Positions 46,023 through 55,248 of a stretch of 64,000 bases of DNA are shown here, piece after piece; the stretch's first letter is position 1, and every line of letters begins with the position of its first letter. The notes beneath the pieces were generated by a model, which saw nothing but the letters and a program-made list of their open reading frames with translations, did no database searches and was not told where the DNA came from. Both the position numbers and the translations under genes were made by a program. Origin of the DNA: Hydrogenovibrio sp. JE_KL2 (GTDB lineage: Bacteria; Pseudomonadota; Gammaproteobacteria; Thiomicrospirales; Thiomicrospiraceae); the NCBI RefSeq assembly GCF_009296185.1, contig NZ_WBJR01000003.1, forward strand, positions 124,001-188,000. Direction: 5' to 3'.

Positions 46023-46051
46023 AAAGATGCTATCTAAGTTGATAGTCTTTC
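46023..46051. other. Stem-loop upstream of dsbD/fxsA
   Basis: GAAAGA-tg-CTATC pairs with GATAG-TCTTTC (two-base bulge) around a 6-base loop in the divergent gap 45976-46179. No promoter is clear beside it. It may be an operator or RNA leader element. Confidence 0.35.
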
Positions 46052-46179
46052 ATAATGTTTCAAACGTATTCTTATTATTGTAGAGCTGAACCCAATTCTA
46101 TCCTAAATTTTGTTCAAACCCAAAGTCGCTATAAAGCGATTTGCTTTGTTGAGTAAATGAACCCTAAAAAGAGACCGGT

Positions 46180-46704
46180 ATGTTTAGATTTTTCTTCCTG
46201 ATGTTTTTGTTGGTACCCTTGGTGGAGCTCTATGTTCTGATTAAGGTTGGAAGCGTGATAGGCGCATTGCCTACCATTTTGTTAACGATATTTACCGCTA
46301 TTGCAGGTGCTTGGCTGATGAAGAGCCAAGGTATTGCAACCATGCAGAGAGCACAACAAAACTTGGCGGCTGGGCAAGTGCCAGAAACGGAAATGATGGA
46401 AGGGTTGTTTATTTTCCTGGGCGGCTTGTTTTTGCTGATACCCGGATTTATTACCGATACCATTGGACTGTTGCTATTGATTCCACCTGTCAGAAGATTT
46501 TTTGCCAAGCGATTTATTATGCAACGCCAATCAAGCTATGCACGTTATCACGGTCAAGATGGTAATGTTTATGAAGCCGAGTGGTCGGAAGCCCAAAACG
46601 GGCATGTTAAGCAAGTGCATGTTACCTACCATACAAATCAGTCCGATGTGATTGAGGGTGAGGTGATTGATTCTGATGACTCGTCAAAGAAACACGATAA
46701 GTAA
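46180..46704 (+). CDS. fxsA: FxsA family membrane protein
   Basis: A 174-residue inner-membrane protein. N-terminal FFLMFLLVPLVELYVLIKVGSVIGALPTI and GLFIFLGGLFLLIPGFITDTIGLLLLIPPVRR match the FxsA family (E. coli FxsA suppresses F exclusion of phage T7). Three hydrophobic segments, then a cytoplasmic charged C-terminus (about 110-174). It is a single gene; the usual groESL neighbours are not here. Function in this organism unknown. Confidence 0.88.
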   Translation: MFRFFFLMFLLVPLVELYVLIKVGSVIGALPTILLTIFTAIAGAWLMKSQGIATMQRAQQNLAAGQVPETEMMEGLFIFLGGLFLLIPGFITDTIGLLLLIPPVRRFFAKRFIMQRQSSYARYHGQDGNVYEAEWSEAQNGHVKQVHVTYHTNQSDVIEGEVIDSDDSSKKHDK

Positions 46705-46763
46705 ATGATGATTTTGCGGCAAGTGAGATGCTTGCCGCGAGGCCTGTTTGTTGATGTTAGATT

Positions 46764-46929
46764 AATAGAGCTTTGCATGAGTGAATTCACGGCTAAAAAA
46801 TGGTTAAAATTCATCTGAATCGCGTTAAAAAACTTGCTAATAGCTAGCTATTAGCTGCGTTTTCTGCCTTATTCAGTCAAATTTTTCCTCATTTTTAGCT
46901 CACGCCTCACTCGTGCAAAGCTCTCTAAT
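46764..46929. repeat. Large imperfect palindrome (MITE/REP-like)
   Basis: The two halves are reverse-complementary over about 80 bases each: GAGCTTTGCATGAGTGA (left) with TCACTCGTGCAAAGCTC (right), GGCTAAAAAATGG with the CATTTTTAGCTC region, CTGAAT with ATTCAG, meeting at the perfect 18-base palindrome CTAATAGCTAGCTATTAG. The centre ACTTG-ct-AATAG...GCTGCG matches the core of the tandem elements at 17646. It reaches into the last codons of the epimerase gene at 46925. No ORF inside. Confidence 0.8.
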
Positions 46930-47758
46930 AGTTTTCTAACATTTCTCCATACCCTTCTCTATAAGAAGGGTATTTAAAGTCATAGCCCGTTGCACGAATT
47001 TTGGCGTTTGATAAACGCTTGTTGCTTCTTTGTGCACGACTGTTTTCTGTTGGTTCAAGGTGTTCAATGTCTTGAGGAACGGAAAGTTGATCAGCCAACC
47101 ATTCATAGACATCACAGGTTAGTGTCGGTTCGTCATCAACGCCGATGTATAAATCTTCAACCTGATCATAATTCATCAAATGCGCCAACATCCCCACGCA
47201 ATCTTCAGAGTGGATGCGGTTGCTATAAACGCCTTCCATGCAATGTGCCTTGCCTTTAAGCACTAAATCTATCAAGTGCGTTCGCCCCGGACCATAAATA
47301 CCGCCGAAGCGAATTACGGTTGCAGGAAATGGCGCGTTGAAGGCAAGTTCTTCGCCTTCCAGAAGGCGTTGGCTGGTAAAGTGTTTACCTTCCGTTGTGC
47401 TTTCTTCCGTGACCACTTCGCCATCATTCTGTCCAAACACAGAGGTGCTGGAAACAAAGAATAAGCGTTTGACGTTTTGCACGCTTAAAGACTGAATAAC
47501 GTTTTTTAGGCCTAAGACATAAGCTTGATAGTAAGCAATGTCTTTATGACTGCTGGCTGAGACGATATAAAAAGCGTAATCAATGTTTTCCGGTATTTCC
47601 GGTGGCTGAGAAAAAAGATCTGCCGCAATTGGAGAAATGCTATCAGGAAGTGTGTCGACATTGCGTCGAATACCGAAAATTTCATGCCCATCAGCCGTTA
47701 GGGTATCTGCCAAACGACAGCCTAAATCACCACATCCTGCTATTAAAACTCTTGCCAC
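46925..47758 (-). CDS. NAD-dependent epimerase/dehydratase (SDR) family protein
   Basis: A 277-residue extended-SDR protein of the YeeZ-like group. Rossmann motif VLIAGCGDLGCRLADTL at the N-terminus (GxxGxxG variant), VSSTSVFGQNDGEVVTE in the catalytic Ser region, and RFGGIYGPGRTHL. The classical YxxxK is not plainly seen, a feature of this subgroup. It is a single gene; its 3' end overlaps the palindromic element by five bases. Substrate unknown. Confidence 0.82.
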   Translation of the reverse strand: MARVLIAGCGDLGCRLADTLTADGHEIFGIRRNVDTLPDSISPIAADLFSQPPEIPENIDYAFYIVSASSHKDIAYYQAYVLGLKNVIQSLSVQNVKRLFFVSSTSVFGQNDGEVVTEESTTEGKHFTSQRLLEGEELAFNAPFPATVIRFGGIYGPGRTHLIDLVLKGKAHCMEGVYSNRIHSEDCVGMLAHLMNYDQVEDLYIGVDDEPTLTCDVYEWLADQLSVPQDIEHLEPTENSRAQRSNKRLSNAKIRATGYDFKYPSYREGYGEMLENY

Positions 47759-47857
47759 TTTTGAAACTCCGTGAGTGAAAACTGAATTTTTTCGCAGTAT
47801 GCACTAATTTCAAAAAATAATAAATGACAAATTGTTTACAACCACCGAATTTATTTA

Positions 47858-47876
47858 AAAATCTGCCAGGTTGGGG
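47858..47876 (-). repeat. 19-mer dispersed repeat, single copy
   Basis: Exact minus-orientation copy in the gap between the divergent epimerase gene start and the FadL terminator, about 100 bases upstream of the epimerase ATG. Confidence 0.9.
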
Positions 47877-47897
47877 TTGAATAGGTTTTACAGATAT

Positions 47898-47922
47898 AAA
47901 AAAACCGCCCGAAGGCGGTTTT
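47898..47922 (-). terminator. Intrinsic terminator of the FadL-like gene
   Basis: Minus strand AACCGCC-TTCG-GGCGGTT followed by T run, 20 bases after the stop. Confidence 0.88.
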
Positions 47923-47942
47923 GGTCTAAATATCTAACGATA

Positions 47943-49310
47943 TTAGAACTTGTAGCCAACTTGCACAGTGTAGCCAACTTGTGAGTGTGTTGTTGAGCTA
48001 GTACTGCCAGCTTGTTTTTGTGAGCCAGCCATTCCTGATGCAAAGGCAGAAGACACTCCGCTTGTGTTAACAGTAACCTTTTTTTCAGGCGCATAAACGA
48101 TAGATGCGTCTAGCGAAACATGTTTGGTTAAGCTGTAGCCACCACCAAGAGTGAAGTGTGACTCTGTAATCGCAGGGAAGAAGGTGTTGTTGAACATATT
48201 GATTACAGCACCTTTATAGGTGTTTCCATCTTGTTTCTTGATAGGGTTGCTTCCATAGTTATAACCAGCGCCAACCCAGAAGTTAGAAGCCTGGAACTTA
48301 CCACCTAGAGAGTAAACGTCTTGGTCTTCCCATCCAAAGTCTTTATAGCCTTTAGCAGAACCCCAACCGACCTTTTTATAGTCAGCATTGACTTCAAAGT
48401 TACCAAAGGTGTAGGAAGCTCCGACTTTGATTTCAGATGGTTGTTCTAGGTGATCTCCAAAAGCAGTTTTGAAATCACTATTTGGGTTAACAAAAGCTTG
48501 AGAAGCCGTTGAAAGCTGATTTTTGTACTTCATATCAACTGGAGAAAGATATGATGCAGCAAGAGTTAAAGCATTAGTTACATTGAAGTAACCACCAATG
48601 TTGTAGCCCATGCCTAGATCAGATGCCATACCATTACCAACGGTTTTTATAGCTGGTGTAGTGGTTTGAGCAGTAGTAATGGTTCCGTCTGCTTGAACGT
48701 ACATCGGGCTACCATTGTTATTAGTCATTTGAGTTTTGAAGTTGATGTCCAGTGAACCGTATTGCAAGATTGGTGATAGACCAAAACCAAATTTAGATGT
48801 GTTGTACGCCAATGTTGGCGCAAACTTCATAATCTGCATGTTTGTTTGTGCGTTAAATAGCATGTCGTTATCTTGGTAGTCCACACCCATACCAGAAGTA
48901 CCAAACATACCGATACCAAATGTCAATTGGTCGTTGATGCGACTTGAAACGGCTACTGCAGGAATTACATTTGTATCTGCTTTGCTTGTGGCTGAACCAA
49001 TTGGTGCTTGTGAGTCAGCAGTAGCCTGGCTTCCTGTTGCAACGGCGACTGCGCTGTTTTTGATATTGTTGGTAGTTTTAACGGATGGTTTGAATAAAGT
49101 CCCTCCGAAAACCATTTCTGTTCCAGAACTTTTACCAATCATTGATGGGTTGGCAATAACAGTTTCAGCACCGTAGTTAGCGGCAACACCTGTTCCACCA
49201 GTTGCGTTTGACATAGCGCCTAGGCCAATCATGTTTGTTCCGTTAGTAGCAAATGCAGAAGTTGCTAGTAGTGTTGAGGAAACTGCTAATGCAATGCGAG
49301 TCATCTTCAT
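47943..49310 (-). CDS. OmpP1/FadL/TodX family outer-membrane protein
   Basis: A 455-residue outer-membrane beta-barrel. Signal peptide MKMTRIALAVSSTLLATSAFA (cleaved before TNGTNMIGLGAMSNATGGTG). The NGTNMIGLG...GGTGVA...AETVIANPS start is typical of FadL N-terminal plug regions. The C-terminal aromatic QVGYTVQVGYKF is the barrel-insertion signal. It may import long-chain or aromatic hydrophobic compounds; substrate not predictable. Single gene. Confidence 0.9.
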   Translation of the reverse strand: MKMTRIALAVSSTLLATSAFATNGTNMIGLGAMSNATGGTGVAANYGAETVIANPSMIGKSSGTEMVFGGTLFKPSVKTTNNIKNSAVAVATGSQATADSQAPIGSATSKADTNVIPAVAVSSRINDQLTFGIGMFGTSGMGVDYQDNDMLFNAQTNMQIMKFAPTLAYNTSKFGFGLSPILQYGSLDINFKTQMTNNNGSPMYVQADGTITTAQTTTPAIKTVGNGMASDLGMGYNIGGYFNVTNALTLAASYLSPVDMKYKNQLSTASQAFVNPNSDFKTAFGDHLEQPSEIKVGASYTFGNFEVNADYKKVGWGSAKGYKDFGWEDQDVYSLGGKFQASNFWVGAGYNYGSNPIKKQDGNTYKGAVINMFNNTFFPAITESHFTLGGGYSLTKHVSLDASIVYAPEKKVTVNTSGVSSAFASGMAGSQKQAGSTSSTTHSQVGYTVQVGYKF

Positions 49311-49870
49311 TTTTTCATTACTCTCTTGTAGTTGAATTTTTTTGTAGCTCTAATTCTCTTCCGTGAGAAATGGGCGTTCATCCTTTGAGCGCGGGGCTAC
49401 GTGCTTGTCGGAGACTACTATGCCTAAGAGTTTTGTGGGTTGATAATCAAAAAAATTTTATCTTGTATTAGTGGCATTAATTGAAAGTCTTGAGAAAGGA
49501 TGGTTTTGTTTGGTTAAGGCTGAGATATGATGGTAACCTATTGATTTTAAATAAAATAAGTGTTTATTAATATAAGAATTTACTGTTATTTTTAAATTTT
49601 GTGAAGGCGTTTAAAATAATTTTATGGTGAGAGTGCTTTTTTTTATCACTAGTTATTAATATGTTAATTTCCGAATATTAGAGAGAGGTTAACTTGTGTT
49701 GCTTTCGACTTAATCTGTGACGAGCACGCTATAAGGCGGAATGCGAAGGTAGTTATGGAGATTGGGTTTAAAGTAGATAAAGAGGATAAAGTACTTGAGG
49801 ATAGAAATAAAAAAGCCCGAACAAGTCGGGCTTTTGAATCGCTACTTTTTGTATTGAGTATAGTGAGTTC
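49311..49870. other. Intergenic region between FadL-like and DUF302 genes
   Basis: 560 bases, mostly AT-rich, with no plausible coding frame. Contains the FadL-gene upstream region (CTCTCTTGTAG near its ATG) and, at the far end, the terminator of the DUF302 gene. I see no repeat copies or RNA gene. A large 5' leader of the porin gene is possible. Confidence 0.5.
49807..49835 (-). terminator. Intrinsic terminator of the DUF302 gene
   Basis: AAGCCCGA / TCGGGCTT stem with T run on the minus strand, about 35 bases after the stop. Confidence 0.85.
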
Positions 49871-50440
49871 TTAGAAAGAGCCTGACTTACCTTTTTGTAG
49901 CATTTCCCAGATAGTATCACGTACTTTTGTGGTAGCTTTTAGCAACTCTGGAGGCATTTTACGGCCCATTTTAATTGCCATATCCATGTTCATTGAGTAG
50001 ATGTGAAGACCATCTTTTTCACCAACGATTGTGACACGACATGGAAGGAAACCAGCCATTGCTGGAGAGAAGTCTAGCATTTTACGTGCAGTTTCTGGGT
50101 TACAGAAAGACATAACGTAAACAGTGTCCGACTTGATGCCACGAGCATTCAATTCTTTTGAAAGAGGAAGTTCACCAACGTTTTTAATATTATTATTGAT
50201 TCCCACGTTGTTGATTGCGTCGATAACATCCTGTAGTTCAACACCATCATCTACTTTTACTTCCCACATGGTTGCTTCAGCGATGTCACCATCGTGTTTA
50301 ACCCATTTATCCCAGATTTGCATGAAAGTTTCGCCAGCACCTGGTGCTAGGTTGTTAATTGCATTAATTGTTCCGCAACCTGAAAGGGTAGAAATCGCTG
50401 CTGCAACTAAGGCAACTTTGAAAAGGTTTACTAATTTCAT
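49871..50440 (-). CDS. DUF302 domain lipoprotein
   Basis: A 189-residue predicted lipoprotein. The signal peptide MKLVNLFKVALVAAAIS ends in lipobox LSGC, Cys about residue 22. The DUF302 domain (about 60-170) has KNVGELPLSKELNARGI, YVMSFCNPETARKMLDFSPAMAGFLPCRVTI. Role unknown; DUF302 proteins are often near sulfur or redox functions. AAT-rich upstream and GGAGATACC before the ATG. Confidence 0.85.
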   Translation of the reverse strand: MKLVNLFKVALVAAAISTLSGCGTINAINNLAPGAGETFMQIWDKWVKHDGDIAEATMWEVKVDDGVELQDVIDAINNVGINNNIKNVGELPLSKELNARGIKSDTVYVMSFCNPETARKMLDFSPAMAGFLPCRVTIVGEKDGLHIYSMNMDMAIKMGRKMPPELLKATTKVRDTIWEMLQKGKSGSF

Positions 50441-50607
50441 TAAGGTATCTCCATTGAGTTGTCGAATTGATATGTATCAATTTTTCAGGTAGCAAGGTTA
50501 CTCTTGTCATCTATAAAAGAAAAATTAAATTTTTTGTGAAGGAATAACTATATTTTATAGTTAATAAACGAATTCTAATATTTAGGAATTACTAAATAAT
50601 TATTTGC

Positions 50608-51732
50608 TTATATTAGTTTAACCTTGAAGCCAAGGGCTCTCAAACGGTTATTTTCAGCTTCGATGCGGTTGCTTTTAACCGTGAATTCCGTCCATTCGTG
50701 ATGGATGGGATAGTGGCGTCTGTAATATTCAAATTTTTTATGAACCTTATCAATCTCATTTGATCGCATGGCGAGATCGTCAATGTGTGGGTCGTAGCAC
50801 TGATGTACTAGTTTGAATAACATGGATTGAAAACTGCCATCGGAGCCTGTGTTTAAAGTATCTGTTGGATGAGGGACTTGCTCTTTCCATTTCGTCAGAA
50901 TGGGCTGATTCCAATGCTTGCATAAAACTTCATAAACCATGCTGCTGCCTTTGATTTTTGCCTCTAGCGCATGGCCTGCTATATGAGGCGTGGCAATGTC
51001 TGCTTTTTTGTATAAAAGAGGGTCAATGTTCGGCTCATTCTCCCAACAGTCAATGATGTTGATGTCAGTTTCTGTTTTCGACCAGATGGTTTCGTCGATA
51101 ATTCCACCCCTAGCTGCATTGATGACAATAGCTGAAGGACGGATTAAATGAAAATTGCTTTGGTTTAACAAGTGGTAAGAAGGATGCTTGCCTTCCCTGG
51201 TTAATGGGGTGTGGAAGCTAATGATGTCAGCAGATAAAGCTTTTTCTAATTCAACAAAATGAGGTAAATCTTCTTTTTCCTGCCGAGGTGGGTCGTTCAA
51301 GAAAACAGTCATGCCTAGAGCGTTGGCTTTTTGCTCCAATAGTTTGCCAACATTTCCGACGCCAATAATACCTAGAGATTTTTCACTAAGCTCAAATCCG
51401 CGCTCTTCTGCATAGTGTAATAAAGCGCTGATAACATATTCAGATACCGAGTTTGCATTACACCCCTGAGCAGAATAAAAATGGATGTCTTTTGAGGCTA
51501 AGTAGTTTTGATCAATATGGTCCAGTCCAACGACAGTACTTCCTACAAATTCCACCGTGGAGTTTTCTAGAAGAGTTTGGTTGACTTGGGTGCGAGAGCG
51601 GACAATCAGTGCATCGGCATTTTTTACGGTTTCTGCATTGATTTCACGGCCTGGAACCAATGTTACTTCCCCTAAGTGGGAAAAAATGTCTTTTGCATAT
51701 GGAACGGCGTCATCAATAATCAATTTTTTCAT
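50608..51732 (-). CDS. pdxB: Erythronate-4-phosphate dehydrogenase
   Basis: A 374-residue NAD-dependent D-2-hydroxyacid dehydrogenase in pyridoxal 5'-phosphate synthesis. N-terminal MKKLIIDDAVPYAKDIFSHLGEV matches PdxB; nucleotide-binding LGIIGVGNVGKLLEQ, catalytic region VINAARGGIIDE and ATPHIAGHALEAKIKG, plus the PdxB-specific C-terminal dimerisation domain. The start was set at 51732; a longer in-frame start (51762) has no family support. Confidence 0.93.
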   Translation of the reverse strand: MKKLIIDDAVPYAKDIFSHLGEVTLVPGREINAETVKNADALIVRSRTQVNQTLLENSTVEFVGSTVVGLDHIDQNYLASKDIHFYSAQGCNANSVSEYVISALLHYAEERGFELSEKSLGIIGVGNVGKLLEQKANALGMTVFLNDPPRQEKEDLPHFVELEKALSADIISFHTPLTREGKHPSYHLLNQSNFHLIRPSAIVINAARGGIIDETIWSKTETDINIIDCWENEPNIDPLLYKKADIATPHIAGHALEAKIKGSSMVYEVLCKHWNQPILTKWKEQVPHPTDTLNTGSDGSFQSMLFKLVHQCYDPHIDDLAMRSNEIDKVHKKFEYYRRHYPIHHEWTEFTVKSNRIEAENNRLRALGFKVKLI

Positions 51733-51842
51733 GGTATGTTTTCTATTAGAGTCAAATCTCATTGTTATTATATAGAGTCAAGCAAAGCGACTAAATAAAT
51801 CTTATGAATGAACATTCAGAGGTTCCCTAGGGTAAAGAAGTT

Positions 51843-52475
51843 ATGTCAAAAACAGTTATGGGAGATGTTGGGCAATTAGAAGTTCGTCTAACATTGCCGG
51901 GTGCTAAAAAGTCTGATGCCAATCAAAAACATGATCACTGTGCAAAACATTGGGTGGTTCTGAGCCATCCACACCCGAAATTTGGTGGCACTATGGATAA
52001 CAAGGTCATAACCACTTTGGAAAGAACTTTTCAGTCTTTGGGGTATGGCACCCTAGCCTATAACTTTAGAGGGGTGGGCGCCTCTGATGGTGAATATGAT
52101 GGTGGGGACGGTGAACAACGTGATTTGGCTGCCATTGTGAGCTGGCTAAGAGAAACTCATGAAATCGAACACTTAACCTTGGCAGGATTTTCGTTTGGCA
52201 GTTATGTCAGTTTAAAGCAATGCTCTTCGCTAAAGGCTGATGCGATTTGTACGGTGGCCCCGGCAGTAGGTATGTATGATTTTTCAGGTATCAATATCGA
52301 TGTTCCTTGGGTGTTGGTGCAGGGTGGTGAGGATGAAGTGGTTTCGGCTCAGGAGGTGATGGATTGGGCGATGAAACAATTTCATGTGCCAAGTATTTAT
52401 TACCGTCGGCAAGCCAGTCATTTCTTTCATCGACAATTAGTTTGGTTAAAACAGGTGATATTACTGGAATATTAG
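51843..52475 (+). CDS. Alpha/beta hydrolase family protein
   Basis: A 210-residue alpha/beta hydrolase of the small dienelactone-hydrolase-like (COG2945) group. Motifs: SHPHPKFGGTMDNKVI (oxyanion region), YNFRGVGASDGEYDGG, nucleophile elbow GFSFGSYVS, acid in VLVQGGEDEVVS, and the catalytic His in ASHFFHRQL. AAGAAG before the ATG. Divergent from pdxB. Substrate unknown. Confidence 0.88.
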   Translation: MSKTVMGDVGQLEVRLTLPGAKKSDANQKHDHCAKHWVVLSHPHPKFGGTMDNKVITTLERTFQSLGYGTLAYNFRGVGASDGEYDGGDGEQRDLAAIVSWLRETHEIEHLTLAGFSFGSYVSLKQCSSLKADAICTVAPAVGMYDFSGINIDVPWVLVQGGEDEVVSAQEVMDWAMKQFHVPSIYYRRQASHFFHRQLVWLKQVILLEY

Positions 52476-52664
52476 AATTTTCTTATATATAATTTGCCGC
52501 AATATAAGTATTTACTAATATCTTAATAAGATTGATTTATAAAGTGTGATTCATATAGTCTAACATCGGATTAGCTTTTGTCTGTTATGCTTTAAGATGT
52601 GCCTATTCTTTGTTTAAAAAGGTCTGCATACTTTAGAAGTTGAGATAGGAACCAAGGAATGATT

Positions 52665-54077
52665 ATGCCTTTTAAACCGAAAAAAGTCGTGTTGTCGGTA
52701 TCGGCGATTCTTGCCAGTACAATGTTGATGAGCTTTTCTGTGCAAGCTCAAGAATACAGTTTTGGTCAGTGTGTTGACTTGACCCTAACACAAAACCCGG
52801 AAATCGGTGCCAGCCGTTATCGTTTGCAACAAGCGGAGTCAGCCTTGAAAGAGTCTAATGCTCACCGCTTGCCTCAAGTGACACTGTCTGCGACGGCGAT
52901 GAATTCAGATGATGCATTGAGTGTTTTTGGAATGAAGCTCAGTCAGCGTCAGGCAACCTTTAGAGATTTTGGGTTAGCCGACTACACCGGCGCATCTGCA
53001 ATTGATAATCAGCCAAATGATTTAAATAAACCAGGTTCCCATACCGATTTTAATACTAGGTTGGAAGTGATGATTCCTGTCTGGAATGGTGGGCGAGTAT
53101 CCAGTTACCAAGAACAGGCGAAAGCAATGATTCAAGCCGCGCAGCATGGTGATGAAGCGGTTAAGCAAATGCTGACATACAATGTCTATCAAGCTTATGA
53201 AGGTGTGCATACTGCCAAGTCGTTCGTACAAGTGGCGGAGCAAGCGGTGAAAGCGGCGCAATCCTATGTTGAAACCACCAAAAACATGGTTGAGCAGGGG
53301 ATTGTCGTGAAGAGCGAATTGCTGAGCGCCAATGTGCATCTGTCTCAAGCGATGACCGCACTTGAAAAGGCGCAGACACAAGAGCAGATTGCCAAGGATA
53401 ACTTGAGAATGTTGATGAATATCGACGATCATTCTCCTTTGACAGTTGGGCCGCGAGTTGATTTGACCGTGCCATCGAAAGATCTTCAGAAACTTTTGGA
53501 TATGGCAAGCAATGCCAACCCCCAACTTGAGGCGTCACGTCAAGTGGTACGTTCGTCTGTTGCAGCTATTGATGCCAGTAAGGCAGATAACTATCCAAGC
53601 TTCAATATCATGGCGCGTGGTGATACACACGATGAAAACCTAGCCTTTGGTGCGCAGTCATATACGGTTGCTGGGGTTGTGTCTTGGAAGTTGACAGACT
53701 TTGGTTTGACATCCAGCAAGATAGACCAAGCAAATGCGATTGCGAATGAAAAGCAGGCAGCACTGCAATCCAAAGAAAACCAAACAAAATTAATGGTGTT
53801 AAAGGCTTGGCGATCATTACAGGTTGCCGAAAAGCAACGTGATTCTAACAGGCTAGCGGTTGGTCAAGCAGAAGAAGCTCAGCGCTTGATTATGAAGCGT
53901 TATAAAAATGGTGTGGCTACTATGACAGAAGTGCTAGCCAGTCAGGCTCAGCTTGACCAATCAAGAGCGGACTTGGTTCGTTCGACATTTGAAATCAATA
54001 TTCAAAAAGCACAGCTTCGCTTGGCGACTGGCACGATGGATATGCATGATTTACAAACAAAAAACATGGTGAACTGA
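52665..54077 (+). CDS. TolC family outer-membrane efflux protein
   Basis: A 470-residue outer-membrane channel component. Signal peptide MPFKPKKVVLSVSAILASTMLMSFSVQA, then two outer-membrane-factor repeats (about 35-230 and 255-455) with long amphipathic helices. The start at 52665 follows AAGGA by six bases; ATG 52659 is the alternative. First gene of a TolC-MFP-RND operon, 56 bases before the MFP gene. Substrate unknown. Confidence 0.92.
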   Translation: MPFKPKKVVLSVSAILASTMLMSFSVQAQEYSFGQCVDLTLTQNPEIGASRYRLQQAESALKESNAHRLPQVTLSATAMNSDDALSVFGMKLSQRQATFRDFGLADYTGASAIDNQPNDLNKPGSHTDFNTRLEVMIPVWNGGRVSSYQEQAKAMIQAAQHGDEAVKQMLTYNVYQAYEGVHTAKSFVQVAEQAVKAAQSYVETTKNMVEQGIVVKSELLSANVHLSQAMTALEKAQTQEQIAKDNLRMLMNIDDHSPLTVGPRVDLTVPSKDLQKLLDMASNANPQLEASRQVVRSSVAAIDASKADNYPSFNIMARGDTHDENLAFGAQSYTVAGVVSWKLTDFGLTSSKIDQANAIANEKQAALQSKENQTKLMVLKAWRSLQVAEKQRDSNRLAVGQAEEAQRLIMKRYKNGVATMTEVLASQAQLDQSRADLVRSTFEINIQKAQLRLATGTMDMHDLQTKNMVN

Positions 54078-54133
54078 GTTTGTTGTTTGCAGAATTTACC
54101 GTATTAAAAGTTTCGATTTAGGGATGGGAACAC

Positions 54134-55234
54134 ATGAAAGTATTAGCTAAAGCGATTGTATTAGGGGTGATGTCGGTTTCGATGGTTGCCTGCCAATCAG
54201 AAAATTCGGCTGAAAAAACGCCACCGGTTCAAAACGTGAAGGTAGATGTCGAGACGGTCTCGTTAGGCGCGATCCCCTTAAAAGTGGTGGTGCCGGGTGC
54301 GATTGTTCCTGATCAGAAGGCGATGATTTCTTCCCGTTTGATGGGCTATATCAAAGATTTGAATGTCAAAGTTGGTCAATCCGTTAAACAAGGGCAAGAG
54401 CTTTTTTCTATTGATTCCTCTGATGTCAAGAGTGGCATTTTAAAAGCCAAGTCGGGTTATCAGCAAGCAGAAGCCGCGTTGTTGGATGCAAAGCTGGACT
54501 ATGATCGTTTTAAAAAGCTTTATGAAGAAGAGTCAGCTTCTAAACAGCAATTCGATAAGATCAGTTTGCAATATAAGGTCGCACAGGAAAACTTGGTTGC
54601 GGCGAAAACCAATCTGGATCAAGCGAAATCTCAGCTTCAATATTCCAATGTTAAAGCGCCATTTAACGGGGTGGTGGTTCAAAAAATGGCGGTAGCAGGT
54701 GATTTGGCAGCGCCAGGTAATCCGGTACTGGCATTGGAAAATAGGGATTCTTTGAGTGTGCAAACTCAGGTTTCTCAAGATCTTTATTCTGTATTACGCA
54801 TTGGCGATACGGCTGAAGTGCTTATCGACGGTCAAGATAAGCCAATGATCGGTACTATTTACACGCTAGTCAGTGCGGCAGATCCTAAGACCCGTACTCA
54901 TACAGTTAAGTTGAGCTTGCCGACCTCTTCGATTGACGTCAACAGTGGAACTTTTACCCATGTTGGGTTTAAGCGTGGAGACAGACAAACGATTATGGTG
55001 CCTAAGTCAGCAATTGTTGTACGTTCCGGTATTCAAGGTGTTTTCGTAGACGAAAACAATCAAGCGAATTTTAGAATGGTTCGTTTGGGAGAGTCGATTG
55101 GTAACAATATCGAAGTAAAAGCCGGTTTAAATCTGGGTGATGTTATTGTGGTAAAAAATAACGAAAGTTTGTTGAATGGCGACCACTTGGTTGTGGAAAA
55201 CAAGCCTGCCGATGTTAAAGCCACTGATAAATAA
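54134..55234 (+). CDS. RND efflux membrane fusion protein
   Basis: A 366-residue periplasmic adaptor. It is lipoprotein-like at the N-terminus (MSVSMVACQSENS, lipobox VAC). A lipoyl/biotinyl hairpin region (IKDLNVKVGQSVKQGQELFSID ... VKAPFNGVVVQKMAVAGDLA) brackets a coiled-coil hairpin (about 98-170). Beta-barrel and membrane-proximal domains follow. It sits between the TolC and RND genes and bridges them. Confidence 0.93.
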   Translation: MKVLAKAIVLGVMSVSMVACQSENSAEKTPPVQNVKVDVETVSLGAIPLKVVVPGAIVPDQKAMISSRLMGYIKDLNVKVGQSVKQGQELFSIDSSDVKSGILKAKSGYQQAEAALLDAKLDYDRFKKLYEEESASKQQFDKISLQYKVAQENLVAAKTNLDQAKSQLQYSNVKAPFNGVVVQKMAVAGDLAAPGNPVLALENRDSLSVQTQVSQDLYSVLRIGDTAEVLIDGQDKPMIGTIYTLVSAADPKTRTHTVKLSLPTSSIDVNSGTFTHVGFKRGDRQTIMVPKSAIVVRSGIQGVFVDENNQANFRMVRLGESIGNNIEVKAGLNLGDVIVVKNNESLLNGDHLVVENKPADVKATDK

Positions 55235-55248
55235 CTGAGAGCCGAGTC

